Of a DNA stretch of 35,593 nucleotides, positions 1 through 9,353 are shown piece by piece. Under the pieces are notes generated by a model. The model was not told where the DNA came from. It was given only the letters and a program-made list of their open reading frames with translations, and did not search any database. The stretch covers positions 1 to 35,593 of the forward strand of contig JAAUTS010000011.1 in assembly GCA_012031345.1 (NCBI GenBank), read 5' to 3'. The translations under genes and the position numbers were made by a program. This DNA is from Blastochloris sp. (lineage in GTDB: Bacteria; Verrucomicrobiota; Verrucomicrobiia; Methylacidiphilales; JAAUTS01). Within the stretch, counting starts at the first letter, position 1. Every line of letters begins with the position of its first letter.

Positions 1-842
1 AGGCATCGCCCGCGCCAGTGGTGTCCAAGGCGTGGGTGACGTTTTGGGGGTGGGATGGGCGTGACTTGGGCATCGCGGGCGATGAAGGAGCCGTCCTTAC
101 CGACTTTGACGGCGGCGACCTGACAGAGTTGATTCAATTCCAGAGCGAGGTCCGGGTAAGTTTTGTCCGGACCGAGAAAGGCTTTGGCTTCGTCTTCGTT
201 GGCGAAAACGATGTCGATGTAGGTTCCGAGGATGTCGGTCAGTTGTTCGCGCGCGGCTTGGACGACTTCGAACGAGGCCAGGTCAAGGCTGATGGTGCAG
301 TGGGCTTGTCGGGCGAGCTTGAGGATGTGGAGGGTGAGTTCCGGGTTGAAGAGAAGATAACCTTCCAGATGCGCGTGGCGACAGTCCTGGAAGTCGGCGA
401 GGGTGATGTCCTGTGGGGAAAGAGTGAGGGCGGCTCCGAGGTTGGTGCGCATGGTGCGTTGGGAGTCGGGGGTGACGAGGGAGAGGCAACGGGCGTTGGG
501 GAGATCCCCTTGTTTGAAGCGGGAGACATCGCCTCCGGCCTGTTGGAAGTGGTTGCGGTAGATTTCGGCGGCTGAATCATTTCCGAGTTTACCGAGGAAG
601 GTGACGGGCTGGCCGAGCTGGGCGAGGGCCTGAGTGGTGTTGGCGGCGGAACCGCCGGGGACGTGATGGAGCTGGCCTTGGAGGGAGAGGAGGGCTTTTT
701 CCATGGCCGGAGTGTCGAGGTATTCCATACCGCCCTTGGCGCCACCGACCTGGCTGAGAAAGCTGTCGGGGACTTGGGCGAGGGAATCCATGATGGGGGC
801 ACCGATACCGATGCAGGCGAAGGGACGGGATGAGCTGGACAT
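1..842 (-). CDS. PfkB-family sugar/nucleoside kinase, adenosine-kinase-like (3' end outside window)
   Basis: Ribokinase/PfkB-family kinase that phosphorylates a sugar or nucleoside hydroxyl with ATP in the cytoplasm. The ATG at 842 opens a protein with the early glycine motif of the family (PGGSAANTTQALAQLG, about residues 50-65) and the C-terminal signature DTTGAGDA at the window edge, which holds the catalytic Asp and anion hole. Overall pattern (GIGAPIMDSLAQV at the N-terminus, NEDEAKAF in the second half) resembles bacterial adenosine kinase-like PfkB proteins, but the substrate cannot be fixed from sequence. One extra base in the G5 run at 46-50 breaks the frame just before the DTTGAGDA motif; removing it restores the family sequence. 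It lies 32 nt downstream of mnhG on the same strand and may be co-transcribed with the Mrp operon. The C-terminus is missing. Confidence 0.85.
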   Translation of the reverse strand, partial: MSSSSRPFACIGIGAPIMDSLAQVPDSFLSQVGGAKGGMEYLDTPAMEKALLSLQGQLHHVPGGSAANTTQALAQLGQPVTFLGKLGNDSAAEIYRNHFQQAGGDVSRFKQGDLPNARCLSLVTPDSQRTMRTNLGAALTLSPQDITLADFQDCRHAHLEGYLLFNPELTLHILKLARQAHCTISLDLASFEVVQAAREQLTDILGTYIDIVFANEDEAKAFLGPDKTYPDLALELNQLCQVAAVKVGKDGSFIARDAQVTPIPPPKRHPRLGHHWRGRC

Positions 843-874
843 AAGATTTTTTGGCTTGGGGCGGAGAGAGGTGG

Positions 875-1177
875 TTATTTTTTATGGGTCCAACGGGGCA
901 CTTCATGCTGCCGGGCGATGAGACAGAGAAGGTGACTGCCGATGGGGATGGTAAGGAATTGGAAACAGATGGCGAGGACGACTTTTAATCCGGTTTGAGC
1001 GAGGCCGAGGTCCACGAGGAGAGCCAGGAGCAGACTGCTGATGCCGAGGGTCATGGCCTTACCGATGGCGTGGGAGCGGCAATAGATGTCCGGGAGACGA
1101 ATCAGGCCGATGGCGGCCAGGAGGATGAAGAAGGCGCCGCTGAGCAGGAGGGTGGCGGTGAGCAGGCTGGTGATCAT
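875..1177 (-). CDS. mnhG: Na+/H+ antiporter subunit G (MnhG/MrpG)
   Basis: Small membrane subunit of the Mrp multi-subunit cation/proton antiporter, 100 aa, close to the usual MrpG length. Starts at ATG 1177 (MITSLLTATL), giving three hydrophobic segments. The family motif RLPDIYCRSHAIGKA sits between the first and second segments and is the clearest identifier. A longer open frame upstream reads through mnhF in another frame and is not used. It is the last gene of the operon A-B-C-D-E-F-G. The preceding mnhF, as written, overlaps this gene out of frame by about 120 nt, which is best explained by a one-base deletion at 1197-1202 that removed the mnhF stop. Confidence 0.93.
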   Translation of the reverse strand: MITSLLTATLLLSGAFFILLAAIGLIRLPDIYCRSHAIGKAMTLGISSLLLALLVDLGLAQTGLKVVLAICFQFLTIPIGSHLLCLIARQHEVPRWTHKK

Positions 1178-1191
1178 TCGTCTTTTCCTGG

Positions 1192-1448
1192 TTAGGTTTT
1201 TTCCCGAGGTAATAGGTGAGGGCCACAGTGCCGACAAAACCGAGGAGGGAAAAAAGGAGAATGAGTTCGAGGAAGAGGGTGGTGTGCCACTCGATGGAAA
1301 GGATAACCATGAGGCCGACGGAAGAGACGGCGATGAGGTCAAAGGCAAGGATGCGGTCAAAGACGCTGGGGCCTTTAACCAAGCGCCAGAATCCGGCCAA
1401 GATGGCGAGAATGATCATGATTTCCGCGAGGCTGAGGATGTGATTCAT
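1192..1448 (-). CDS. mnhF: Na+/H+ antiporter subunit F (MnhF/MrpF), frame broken near its stop
   Basis: Three-TM small subunit of the Mrp antiporter. The ATG at 1448 overlaps the mnhE stop in an ATGA. Family hallmarks are visible: an early GPSVFDRILAFD motif after TM1 and the hydrophobic LLGFVGTVALTYYLG near the end. As written, the frame runs on to 1059 with a Pro/His/Arg-rich tail that is merely mnhG in the wrong frame. Adding one A in the A6 run (T6 on the plus strand, 1197-1202) gives a stop at 1192-1194 and an 85-aa protein, the normal size, ending 14 nt before mnhG. I therefore annotate the repaired end. Confidence 0.88.
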
Positions 1449-1921
1449 CGGGTGAATGCCAGGATGGCCTCCTTAAGGGTGCGGTCGATTTGGCGGCATA
1501 GTTCCTCGGGTTCAGCGGCGTCGAAGGCGTGGAGGTGAAGTTCCTGTCGGTCCAGGTCAACCTGGACGGTGGTGGTGCCGGGAGTGAGGCTGATGCATTG
1601 GGAGAGGAGAAAGATTTCGAAGCCATTGAGTCCGGGAACCGGGTAGATGAGGAAGTCGGGCTGCATTTTTTCGGTGGGTTGAAAAAGAACGGAGCGAGCG
1701 ATGGTGATGTTGGCGAGGGCGAGTTCACGGAAGAAGACCAAGATAAAGCGGAGGAAGCCGTGGAGTCGGCGGAGGTAAGTGGAGACGGGAAGAACCTTTT
1801 GGAAAAGGAGGAGAAGGACGTAGGAGCCGAGGGCACCGAGGCAGAACTCCGGGAGGGAGCCTTGGGCGAGGAACATCCAGGTCAGGGCCAGGCTGAGGTG
1901 GAGCAGAAATCCGGCAAACAT
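1445..1921 (-). CDS. mnhE: Na+/H+ antiporter subunit E (MnhE/MrpE)
   Basis: 158-aa membrane subunit of the Mrp complex. N-terminal hydrophobic segments (about residues 1-45) are followed by the conserved region around residues 60-120: RFILVFFRELALANITIA, then ISLTPGTTTVQVD, the characteristic SLTPGT turn of MrpE, and a C-terminal cytoplasmic domain ending in KEAILAFTR. The start overlaps the mnhD stop by one base (TGATG) and the stop overlaps the mnhF start (ATGA), which implies translational coupling. No irregularity is seen. MrpE is generally needed for complex assembly rather than carrying the antiport path itself. Confidence 0.95.
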   Translation of the reverse strand: MFAGFLLHLSLALTWMFLAQGSLPEFCLGALGSYVLLLLFQKVLPVSTYLRRLHGFLRFILVFFRELALANITIARSVLFQPTEKMQPDFLIYPVPGLNGFEIFLLSQCISLTPGTTTVQVDLDRQELHLHAFDAAEPEELCRQIDRTLKEAILAFTR

Positions 1922-3422
1922 CAGAAGCCTCCTTTTCCTGGGGTGTCCATGACAGCTTGGATGTAGGCGGATTGGTCCAGGGCCATATCCGCTGCGATGG
2001 TGGCGAGGCGGAAGACGCCTTCCACCCCGAGTCCGATGCCAAGAGAAATGAATGTCACGCCGAGGATGACGGCGGTGAGAGGTTCCAGCGGGGATCTTCC
2101 AGACGCAGGGGTTGGGCTGGGGTGGGGTTCCAGAAGGCGCCGAGCCAAATTTTCAGCATACTGTAGAGGGTGAGTATGCCGGCGACGAGGGCAGCGGCGA
2201 TGAGGATGTATTGTTGCAGGTCGATGCCTTCGACAAAGATCAGATATTTACCCCAAAATCCGCTGAGAGGCGGGATGCCGGCGAGGGAGAGGGCTTGAAA
2301 AAGAAAACAAAGGCCCAGGACGGGAGCGGCTTTCCAAAGACCTCCGGTGCGCTCGAGATGGTCGGTTCCGTTGAGGCAGGTGACGGTGCCGCCAATGAGG
2401 AAGAGGGTGGCTTTGACGAGGATGTGGTGGATGATGTAGAGGACACAGGCGGCCAGCGAGAGAGGAGTAAAGAGACCGATCGCGAGAACCATGTAGCCGA
2501 TCTGACTCAAAATGTGGAAGGAGAGAATGCCGCGGATGAAGTTTCTGGAGACGGCACCGATGACGCCAAAGATCATGGTGGCACCAGCGACCCAGGCGAG
2601 GGTCAGGTGGAGGCCGGAGTAGTCGTGGGGGAGCACGGTGGTAACCATGCGGAAAAGGACATAAACACCGACCTTGGTCAGCATACCGGCAAAAAAGGCG
2701 GCGAGCGGTGTGGGGAGGATGGGATAACTGTTGGGCAGCCAATAATAGAGGGGGAAGAGACCGGCCTTGATGGAGAAGACCAACAGTAGGAGGGTGGAAA
2801 AAAGAAGGAGGCGGGGATCGGCGGCCAGAGAGTCCGCTTGGGAGGCCATGTGGGCGAAGTTGAGGGAACCGTAGAGGGCGTAGGCTATGCCGCAGGCCAA
2901 GAGAAAGAGGGTGCTGCCGACGAGGTTGATGGCGAGGTAGGGGAAGGCTTGTTTGACATCCCAATCATTGGATTCGAGGGTGAGCAGGGCGTAGGAGGAA
3001 ATGAGCATGATTTCAAAGGCGACGAAGAGGTTGAATAAATCGCCAGTGACAAAGGAGAGGTTGATTCCGGTGAGGAGGAAGAAGAAAAGGGGTTGGCGCA
3101 GGGGATGTTCGGAGCGGGCGGAGAGTTCGAACATGCCGTAGAGGAGGGCGGCGAGGGCGCTGAATCCCGAAAGGAAGAGCATGATGGCGGCGAGAGGATC
3201 GAGAACCGAGGTAATGCCGACGGGGGCTTTCCAGTCTCCAAGATTGAGGACGAGGCGTTCGGAATCCAAAGCCAGCGTGATGGCGTGGTAAAGGGCCAGG
3301 ACAGTGAGCAGGGAGGCCATGCTGAGGGCAAAGCTGCGACGGGCAAGGGAGGGCTGTCGCCAGAGGAGTCCGATGATTCCGACGAGCAAGGGTAGGCAGA
3401 CGTAAACGATGGGCCAGTTCAT
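1921..3422 (-). CDS. mnhD: Na+/H+ antiporter subunit D (MnhD/MrpD), one frameshift near the C-terminus
   Basis: Proton-translocating subunit of the Mrp antiporter, homologous to the NuoL/M/N subunits of complex I. It starts at ATG 3422, overlapping the mnhC stop. The proton-conducting-membrane-transporter domain is clear: FELSARSEHPLRQ, NLFVAFEIMLISSYALL, a long run of TM helices, SIKAGLFPLYYWLPNSYP (with the conserved Lys) and AAFFAGMLTKVGVYVL. As written the frame stops at 2055, but the remaining C-terminal part (EPLTAVILGVTFISLGIGLG to the stop at 1921) continues in another frame. One missing base in the G4 run at 2090-2093 restores a 500-aa protein of normal length. Confidence 0.94.
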
Positions 3423-3790
3423 GAGGGGGCGTCTTCTCCTTTTGAGGTATCGCCGGATTTGGGGTGATAGAGTTCACAAGCGTTGGTGACGCCGTGATCG
3501 AGGAAGAGGCGGTAAAGGAGCACGACGAGATAGGCACTGACGCCAAAGCTGATGACGATGGCGGTGAGAATGAGGGCCTGGGGGAGAGGATCCACGTAGG
3601 AGCTGGAGTTGGGGGAGATGATGGGGCTGTCTTTGCCATCCGGCGGGCCGGACATGGCGAGGAGGAAGAGGTTGACGGCATTCGACAGCAGCACGAAGCC
3701 GAAGAGCATTTTGACAAAGCTGCGCTGCAGGATGAGGTAAAGGGCGACGCTGAAAAGGGTGCCGACGAGCAAGGCGGTATCAAGTTGCAT
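3419..3790 (-). CDS. mnhC: Na+/H+ antiporter subunit C (MnhC/MrpC)
   Basis: 123-aa NuoK-like subunit with three TM helices. Diagnostic stretches are the N-terminal TM followed by [19 protein letters not shown] and the [17 protein letters not shown] motif near residues 68-85, shared by MrpC and NuoK. ATG 3790 lies inside the end of mnhB (11-nt overlap) and the stop overlaps the mnhD start. The frame is intact. It is essential in known Mrp complexes and sits in the normal gene order. Confidence 0.95.
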   Translation of the reverse strand: MQLDTALLVGTLFSVALYLILQRSFVKMLFGFVLLSNAVNLFLLAMSGPPDGKDSPIISPNSSSYVDPLPQALILTAIVISFGVSAYLVVLLYRLFLDHGVTNACELYHPKSGDTSKGEDAPS

Positions 3791-4313
3791 GGGGATTGTC
3801 CTCCTTGGTCAGGGCAGTTTCTTCGATGGGGGATTCATGGAGGCTGGAGTATTCGTGGACTTCGTTAGGCAAAAGACCGCAGCGACCGGAGGTGGAACGG
3901 GCCATGATAAAAATCACTTTGGTGCTGATGCCGATGACCAGAAGATAAATTCCTAGGTCGTAAACCAAGGGCGTGCCGAGGGGGACCTGACCCAGGTAGG
4001 GGACGCTGACGTAGGTGTTGTAGTGTTCAAAGAAAGGTCGATTGAGGAGCAGCGGAGCCAGGCCAGTGAGCACGGCGAGGAGCAGACCAAGAGCGGCGAT
4101 GCGGATGGGGTCGAGTTTGAGCTGGGCTTCCATTTCATCAAATCCATGGGCCAAACCATGCAGCAAGATGCCGATGGTGGCGGCGAGTCCGCCGATGAAT
4201 CCTCCGCCGGGTAGATTATGACCACGCAGCAACAGATAGACGGAGAAGAGGGCGACGACGAAAAACACCAAGCCAGTGGCGATGCGCAGGAGGAATGAGC
4301 CGGGGTTGTTCAT
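3780..4313 (-). CDS. mnhB: Na+/H+ antiporter subunit B (MnhB/MrpB)
   Basis: 177-aa membrane protein with the MnhB domain: an N-terminal TM, then the family motif [16 protein letters not shown] (about residues 30-45) and [15 protein letters not shown] before the last TM. It is a separate gene that follows mnhA; mnhA itself also carries an MrpB-like C-terminal region, as in other seven-gene Mrp operons. The start overlaps the mnhA stop (ATGA) and the stop overlaps mnhC. A polar C-terminal tail of about 35 aa follows the last helix. No irregularity is seen. Confidence 0.94.
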   Translation of the reverse strand: MNNPGSFLLRIATGLVFFVVALFSVYLLLRGHNLPGGGFIGGLAATIGILLHGLAHGFDEMEAQLKLDPIRIAALGLLLAVLTGLAPLLLNRPFFEHYNTYVSVPYLGQVPLGTPLVYDLGIYLLVIGISTKVIFIMARSTSGRCGLLPNEVHEYSSLHESPIEETALTKEDNPHAT

Positions 4314-6767
4314 GACTGGGAAGGTTCCTTGGGTTGAATGGGCTGGCTTGATTCAAGGGGCGGGAGTCCGAAGCCGACGGGTCCGAATTCTGCCAGGCGC
4401 CGTTCTTCCGAGCTGCGTTTGTATCGCATGACTAAACCGATAGCACCGAGCACGGCGATGAGCAGGACGGTGATCTCACCCAAGGTATCGAAGGCACGGA
4501 AGTCGATGATGACGGTATTGACGGCGTTGGTTCCCTTGGCCAGAGGAAGGGTTTGTTCCAGGACGAGTGAGCCGACATTGGCGGAGGAAGGCCGAACCTG
4601 GGTGATGAGAACGAGGCTGGTGACAAGGAGACCGGTGCCCAGGGCGATGCCGAGGTTGAAGAGGTTGCGGGGAGTGAGTTGTTGGTCATCGCGTTCCCCT
4701 TGCTGAGCGGACTTGGGGAAGCGTGAGAGGAGCAGGAGGATGAGCAGAAGCATGGCGGACTCGATCAACATCTGGGTCAGAGCGAGGTCGGGGGCGCGGT
4801 AGAGCACGAAATAAAAGGTGATGAGAAACCCTGCGGCGGAGAGGGAGAGCAATTGTTGGGTCCAGCGTTTGAGGTAGAGTGGGCCGAGGGCGGCGAGGAT
4901 GATGAGTCCGGCGGTGAGGCTGCGGAGGAAGTTGGGTTTCCAGAGGGTGAGTTGAGCCCAGATTTCCGGTCCCCAAAATAGCAGGGTGGCCCAGAGTGAA
5001 CTGAGCAGACTGAGGAGGAGGGCGCAGATGAGGATGGGGATGTAGTGGAGGGGACGATCGGCGCTGAGAGCCTGGGTGAGAAGTTTGGTGGACTTGTTGA
5101 AGAGGAGGATGCCGTGTTCAAAGTGTGAGTCGAAACGGAGCAAGGGAGGGATGCTTAAGTCCCAGCCGAGTCGGGATTTGAGATAATACAAGGCGAAACC
5201 CAAGAGGAGGATGGCGGTGCTCAAAGCCAACTCGGGGGTGAAGCCATGCCAGAGATAAAGAGCTTTGGGCTCTTTGAGGTGCAGGCCCAGGACTTGATAG
5301 TCTTTTAAGGGTTGATCCAGGAGGCCGGGAAAGAGTCCGAAGAGGAGAATGAGGCTGGCGAGAAACATCGGCACGGCCTGGATGGCGGCACTGGGTTGAT
5401 GCCAGTGATGAGAGACGGGTTCGGGGAGGGGGCCGCGGAAGAGATGAAGAAAGAGCCGGGCGGAGAAGGCGACTTTGATCAGGGAGGCGAGCACGATGGC
5501 CAGGATCAGGAGAGTGACGGTGCTTTGGTGTTTGTCCCAGAGGGCGAAGAGATCCATCAACATAAGTTCCTTACTGATGAATCCGAGGGTTCCGATGAAA
5601 CCTGCCATGCTAGAAACGGCGATCAGACAGGCGGCACCGAGCCAGGGTGTTTTTTTTCCAAAGCCCACCGAGTTGACGGATGTCACGGATACCGCAGGAG
5701 TGATCGACAATGCCGACGATCATGAAAAGGCAGGCTTTATACAAGGCATGGCTGAGGATGTGGATGAAATCGAAATGAACGCCGACGCTGGAGCCCATGC
5801 CGTAGAAGCCGATGAGGAAGCCAAGTTGACTGACGGTGGAGTAGGCGAGGATGGCTTTGAGATCGTGGGAGCGGAGGGCGAGCCAAGCGCAATAGAGCAT
5901 AGTTCCGAATCCGATGGAGCAGAGCAGGGGGAACCAGAGTTCGGCCTGATGAAAGACGGGGAAGATGCGGGCGCAGAGATAGACGCCGAGTTTGACCATG
6001 GTGGCGGAGTGGAGGTAGGCACTGACCGGGGTGGGGGCGGCCATGGCATTGGGCAACCAAAAATGGAAGGGGAACTGGGCGGACTTGCCCATGGCACCGA
6101 GGAAGATGAGGACGAGAGCGGCGTTGAACCATGGGCTGGAATGTAGGGAGTTGAGATCTGAGGTGATCAGATCCGACCAGAGCCAGGTGCCTGTTCCCAG
6201 TCCGAGCATGATGAGGCCGAACAACATGATCAGACCTGTCAGGCCGGTGATCAACAGAGCCATCCGTGCTCCGTGGCGTGAGCCTTCTTTTTCGTGGGAA
6301 AATCCGATGAGGAGGAAGGAGGCGATGCCTGTTAATTCCCAACAGATGAACATGGTGATGAGATTGCCTGCGAAGACCGTGCCGAGCATGGCGGTGAGGA
6401 AGAGCAGGAGGTAGGAGTAGAAACGGCCGAGGGCGGAGTCCTGATCCCCTTCAAAGTAAGAGCGGGCATAGAGAAAGATGAGGGTGCCGATTCCGGTTAC
6501 AATCAACCCGAAGAAGAGGGAGAGTCCATCCACGAGAAAGGTCAGGTTGATGGAGAGGGAAGGAACCCAGGGAAGTTCGAGCAGGGTTTGGGATGAGCCC
6601 CTGGTCTGGAGAGCCAGAGCGAGGAGCAGGGCGAAGGAGATGAGCGGAATGAGGGGGAGAAGAAGGCCGGAGTTGCGGCGGAGTTGTTGATTAAAAAAAG
6701 GCACAAGCAGGGCGCTGCCCAAAGGCAGCAAAAGTGCAGACAAGATTAGGACCAAGGGTGTTTCCAT
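4310..6767 (-). CDS. mnhA: Na+/H+ antiporter subunit A (MnhA/MrpA), one frameshift
   Basis: Largest Mrp subunit, NuoL-like, about 818 aa after repair. ATG 6767 (METPLVL) is chosen because the upstream extension is not hydrophobic and would run over the promoter region. Visible features: [12 protein letters not shown], the ion-channel core [34 protein letters not shown] with the conserved Lys, [15 protein letters not shown], and [17 protein letters not shown]. The C-terminal third has further TMs ending in the MrpB-like section with [15 protein letters not shown]. One extra base in the T8 run at 5650-5657 breaks the frame at GLWKK; the downstream half resumes at [14 protein letters not shown]. 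First gene of the operon. Confidence 0.95.
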
Positions 6768-6778
6768 GCTCGTCGTCA

Positions 6779-6806
6779 AATAAAGGCGCAAAAAACCTGA
6801 TGACAA
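6779..6806 (-). promoter_or_regulatory. Possible sigma70-type promoter of the mrp operon
   Basis: On the minus strand TTGTCA (6806-6801) lies 16 nt from TTTATT (6784-6779). The -35 matches 5 of 6 consensus positions and the -10 matches 4 of 6. Start of transcription would be near 6772, only about 5 nt before the mnhA ATG, so the message would be almost leaderless. This is a pattern match only. Confidence 0.3.
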
Positions 6807-6843
6807 GCTTCTTGAGAAAAAAACCTTGTGAGTGTGGGGAAAA

Positions 6844-6885
6844 AAGCCCAGAAGAAGCGCCAACCAACAGTGCATGGCTGGGCTT
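6844..6885 (+). promoter_or_regulatory. Inverted repeat in the nhaD leader
   Basis: AAGCCCAG (6844-6851) and CTGGGCTT (6878-6885) form an 8-bp perfect stem with a 26-nt loop in the divergent mnhA-nhaD intergenic region, about 40 nt before the nhaD start. There is no U-run, so it is not a simple terminator. It might be an RNA leader structure or an operator between the two antiporter transcripts. Function is unknown. Confidence 0.3.
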
Positions 6886-6927
6886 CGTTGGAATTGGAGC
6901 AGAGGCCGGAGAGCAGGAAAAAACAAC

Positions 6928-8233
6928 ATGATCGACACGACACTTATTTTAGCCAGTGCGGGAGTGGAGCCTCACCCGCTGATGATGATTCCCTTTGCTC
7001 TGCTGCTGGGGGCCATCGCGGTCATGCCCTTTATCAACAAGCACTGGTGGGAGCATCATTATCCGAAGGTGGCGGTGGGCTTGGGTTTGATCTGTGTGGT
7101 TTATTATCTATTGGTGATTCATGCCGGGGAGAGGATGTTGCATGTGGCGCATGAGTATGTGACCTTCATCTGTCTGATCGGCTCACTTTTTGTGGTGGCC
7201 GGGGGCATTCATATCCGGGTCAAGGGAGAATCCACGCCTGCGATCAATTGTTTATTTTTGGGGATTGGTGCGGTGCTGGCCAACATCATCGGCACGACGG
7301 GTGCCTCCATGTTGTTGATCCGGCCCTGGATACGGATGAACAAATACCGCATCACGGCCTTTCATATTGTTTTTTTATCTTCATTGTCAGCAACGTGGCC
7401 GGGAGTTTGACGCCGATTGGGGATCCGCCCCTGTTTCTGGGTTATCTCAAGGGTGTGCCATTTTGGTGGGAGTTGGAATTTCTCTGGCAACCCTGGGTGG
7501 TCACGGTGAGTTTGTTGATGGGAGTGTTTTATGTGCTGGATCGTCGTAATTTTATGCGTGCGCCCAAGGAGGTGAGGGAAAGCCAGACGGAGCATGAGGA
7601 GTGGCGTTTTGATGGGGCATGGAATCTGCTTTTTTGGGGTGATTTTGGGGCGGTGTTTCTGGCTTCACCCTGGCGAGAGGTTTTGATGGTGGGGGCGGCG
7701 CTGGGTTCGTATTTGAGCACGTCCAAGCAAATCCATCTTTCCAACCATTTCAGTTTTGAACCGATCAAGGAGGTGGGTTGGTTGTTTCTGGGAATTTTTG
7801 CCACCATGGTGCCCGCTTTGGATTATCTGGCGGGACATGCCGGGGAGTTGGGGGTGGATACGCCCATGAAGTTTTATTTTCTCACGGGCGGACTTTCCGG
7901 GTTGTTGGATAATGCTCCGACTTACCTGACTTTTTTAACGGCATCAGTCAGTCAGCATGTTTCGCTGGTGGATGGACATACGCTGAACGTGGATAAGCTG
8001 GCGGATCTGCGGGAGTATATTCAGCTTCACGGGATTGAGTTGATGGCGATTTCGCTTGGGGCGGTTTTTTCGGTGCCATGACTTACATTGGCAACGGGCC
8101 GAACTTCATGGTCAAGTCGATTGCGGAACAGGCCAAAGTAGAGACGCCTAGTTTCTTCGGATATATCGTGAAATTTTCTCTTCCGATACTCTTGCCGATT
8201 TTGATTCTGGTGGGTTGGCTGTATTTTCGTTGA
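6928..8233 (+). CDS. nhaD: NhaD-type Na+/H+ antiporter (ArsB/NhaD/citrate-transporter superfamily), two frameshifts
   Basis: Integral membrane sodium/proton antiporter of the ion-transporter superfamily, about 435 aa after repair. ATG 6928 is preceded by AGGA at good spacing. Recognisable parts: an N-terminal multi-TM half with [24 protein letters not shown], then [22 protein letters not shown] (the re-entrant TPIGDPP motif), a middle loop, [15 protein letters not shown] (equivalent to the second substrate-binding hairpin) and a C-terminal [12 protein letters not shown]. The frame breaks twice, at T7 (7370-7376) and T6 (8065-8070), each by one missing T; repaired joins match the family exactly. 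Divergent from the Mrp operon, so both sodium systems probably share control. Confidence 0.9.
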
Positions 8234-8260
8234 TTCGATGGGCGGGCTTGCTGCTAGATT
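8230..8260 (+). promoter_or_regulatory. Possible promoter of the tRNA-Arg gene
   Basis: TTGATT (8230-8235) and TAGATT (8255-8260) with a 19-nt spacer lie just upstream of the tRNA, giving a start near 8267. The spacer is long for sigma70, so this is tentative. The -35 overlaps the nhaD stop codon. Confidence 0.3.
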
Positions 8261-8271
8261 CGAGGTGGAAA

Positions 8272-8344
8272 GGTCCCATAGCTCAAATGGATAGAGCAGC
8301 GGTTTCCTAAACCGTAGATCCCAGTTCGATTCTGGGTGGGGCCA
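8272..8344 (+). tRNA. tRNA-Arg(CCT)
   Basis: 73-nt cloverleaf. Acceptor arm GGTCCCA pairs with TGGGGCC; D-arm contains AGCTCAAATGGATAGAGC; anticodon stem GCGGT/ACCGT encloses loop TTCCTAA with anticodon CCT (reads AGG, Arg); T-arm is CCCAG-TTCGATT-CTGGG. Discriminator base is A and the CCA end is not encoded. It lies 38 nt after nhaD. No integrase or duplicated 3' end is seen nearby, so it does not look used as an attachment site. Confidence 0.95.
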
Positions 8345-8403
8345 GGTCTTTGGGATTGGAGCTTGTGGCTTGTGTTTGGGTGAGGGGTGTTTAAACTGAC
8401 TCT

Positions 8404-9234
8404 ATGAAGATGTTGAGGGTGACCTTGTTGTTTTTGATGTCTCTATTCAGTCTTCAGGCGGAATCGGTGGATCGTGTCTATGAGATGGGTTCGGCGGACC
8501 CGGCAGAGTTGGAGTTCATGATCAGGCAGGTTTTGAGCAAGGAGGGGAAAGTGGTGGTGTTGAAGGATCGGGGCAAATTGTTAGTGCAGGATCGAGCCTC
8601 GGTGCATGAGACGGTGGCTTTGATTCTCGCGGATGTAAACAAGCCCCGGCCCAATGTGAAGGTGGAAGTGATTTTTAATGAAGAGACCAGCACCCACGAT
8701 CAGTCTGCGGATGTGGGATTCCGGGTGGGTGGACGGGATGTGCAGGTGGGAAATCGGCCTGGGCCGAACAATTCGGTGGATTTGAATTTGAGAAATCAAC
8801 GCACCACGACCAGTCGGAGTTCCGGTCAATTTCTGGTGGTGCAGAGTGGCATGTCGGCTTCCCTGCGGGTGGTGACGGAGCTACCCTTTGTGGATTATTT
8901 TTATCAATTTGCGCGGGGACGGGGTTATGTGGTGCAGGAGACGCGCTGGCGGGACATTGGTTCGCAGATGTCGGTGCGCCCGCTGGTGCGGGGAAATTTG
9001 ATTGAAGTGGAGTTGATGCCGCAGATTACCGCTTTGGTGGATGGACGGCGGGAGATTATTGATTATCGGGATTTGGCGACAACGGTGGTGGTGGCGGATG
9101 GGCAGGAGGTGGCCTTGGGAGGGTTTCAGGGGGCGGGGGATGAGTTCAATCGGAATTTTTTCTCCGGGGGCGGGAGCAGCCGTCGCAGTCAATCCTCGGG
9201 ATTCAAGTTGAGGGCCAGCATTTTCAATTATTGA
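8404..9234 (+). CDS. Small exported secretin-like protein (N1/NolW-type domain plus short secretin-like C-terminal part)
   Basis: 276-aa protein with a signal peptide (MKMLRVTLLFLMSLFSLQA). After it, about residues 22-95 resemble a secretin N-domain (AELEFMIRQVL, LLVQDRASVHETVALILADV), the fold used in GspD/PilQ to build periplasmic rings. The C-terminal half has secretin-like strands, ending in MPQITAL and TTVVVADGQEVALGGFQ, which resembles the DGQ-LGG turn of the secretin domain. It is about half the length of a true secretin, with no pore-length beta domain obvious. It stands alone between a tRNA and coaE. It could be an accessory ring component or an independent periplasmic protein; function is not established. 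Confidence 0.6.
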   Translation: MKMLRVTLLFLMSLFSLQAESVDRVYEMGSADPAELEFMIRQVLSKEGKVVVLKDRGKLLVQDRASVHETVALILADVNKPRPNVKVEVIFNEETSTHDQSADVGFRVGGRDVQVGNRPGPNNSVDLNLRNQRTTTSRSSGQFLVVQSGMSASLRVVTELPFVDYFYQFARGRGYVVQETRWRDIGSQMSVRPLVRGNLIEVELMPQITALVDGRREIIDYRDLATTVVVADGQEVALGGFQGAGDEFNRNFFSGGGSSRRSQSSGFKLRASIFNY

Positions 9235-9353
9235 ATCCTGTTGAAAGTTTCAGTGGCAGCGGCTAGCAAACAAGGATTGTTCCAATTCTGGGAGCGGGAC
9301 CGGGTGCGGGTTGAGCTGCCTTCTTTTTTTAAACATTATCCTAACAACTAAAA

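Noticed and set aside
1529-2789. Plus-strand open frames over mnhD/mnhE rich in Glu, Asp and Gly
   Set aside because: They are reverse-strand shadows of hydrophobic TM-coding sequence. The minus-strand Mrp genes explain the region fully.
8272-8344. tRNA-Arg as an integration site for a mobile island
   Set aside because: No integrase, no repeated tRNA 3' end and ordinary housekeeping genes on both sides.
9255-9331. Terminator between the secretin-like gene and coaE (GGCAGC ... GCTGCC before a T7 run)
   Set aside because: The arms are 6 bp with a loop over 50 nt, too weak to claim in spite of the T-run.
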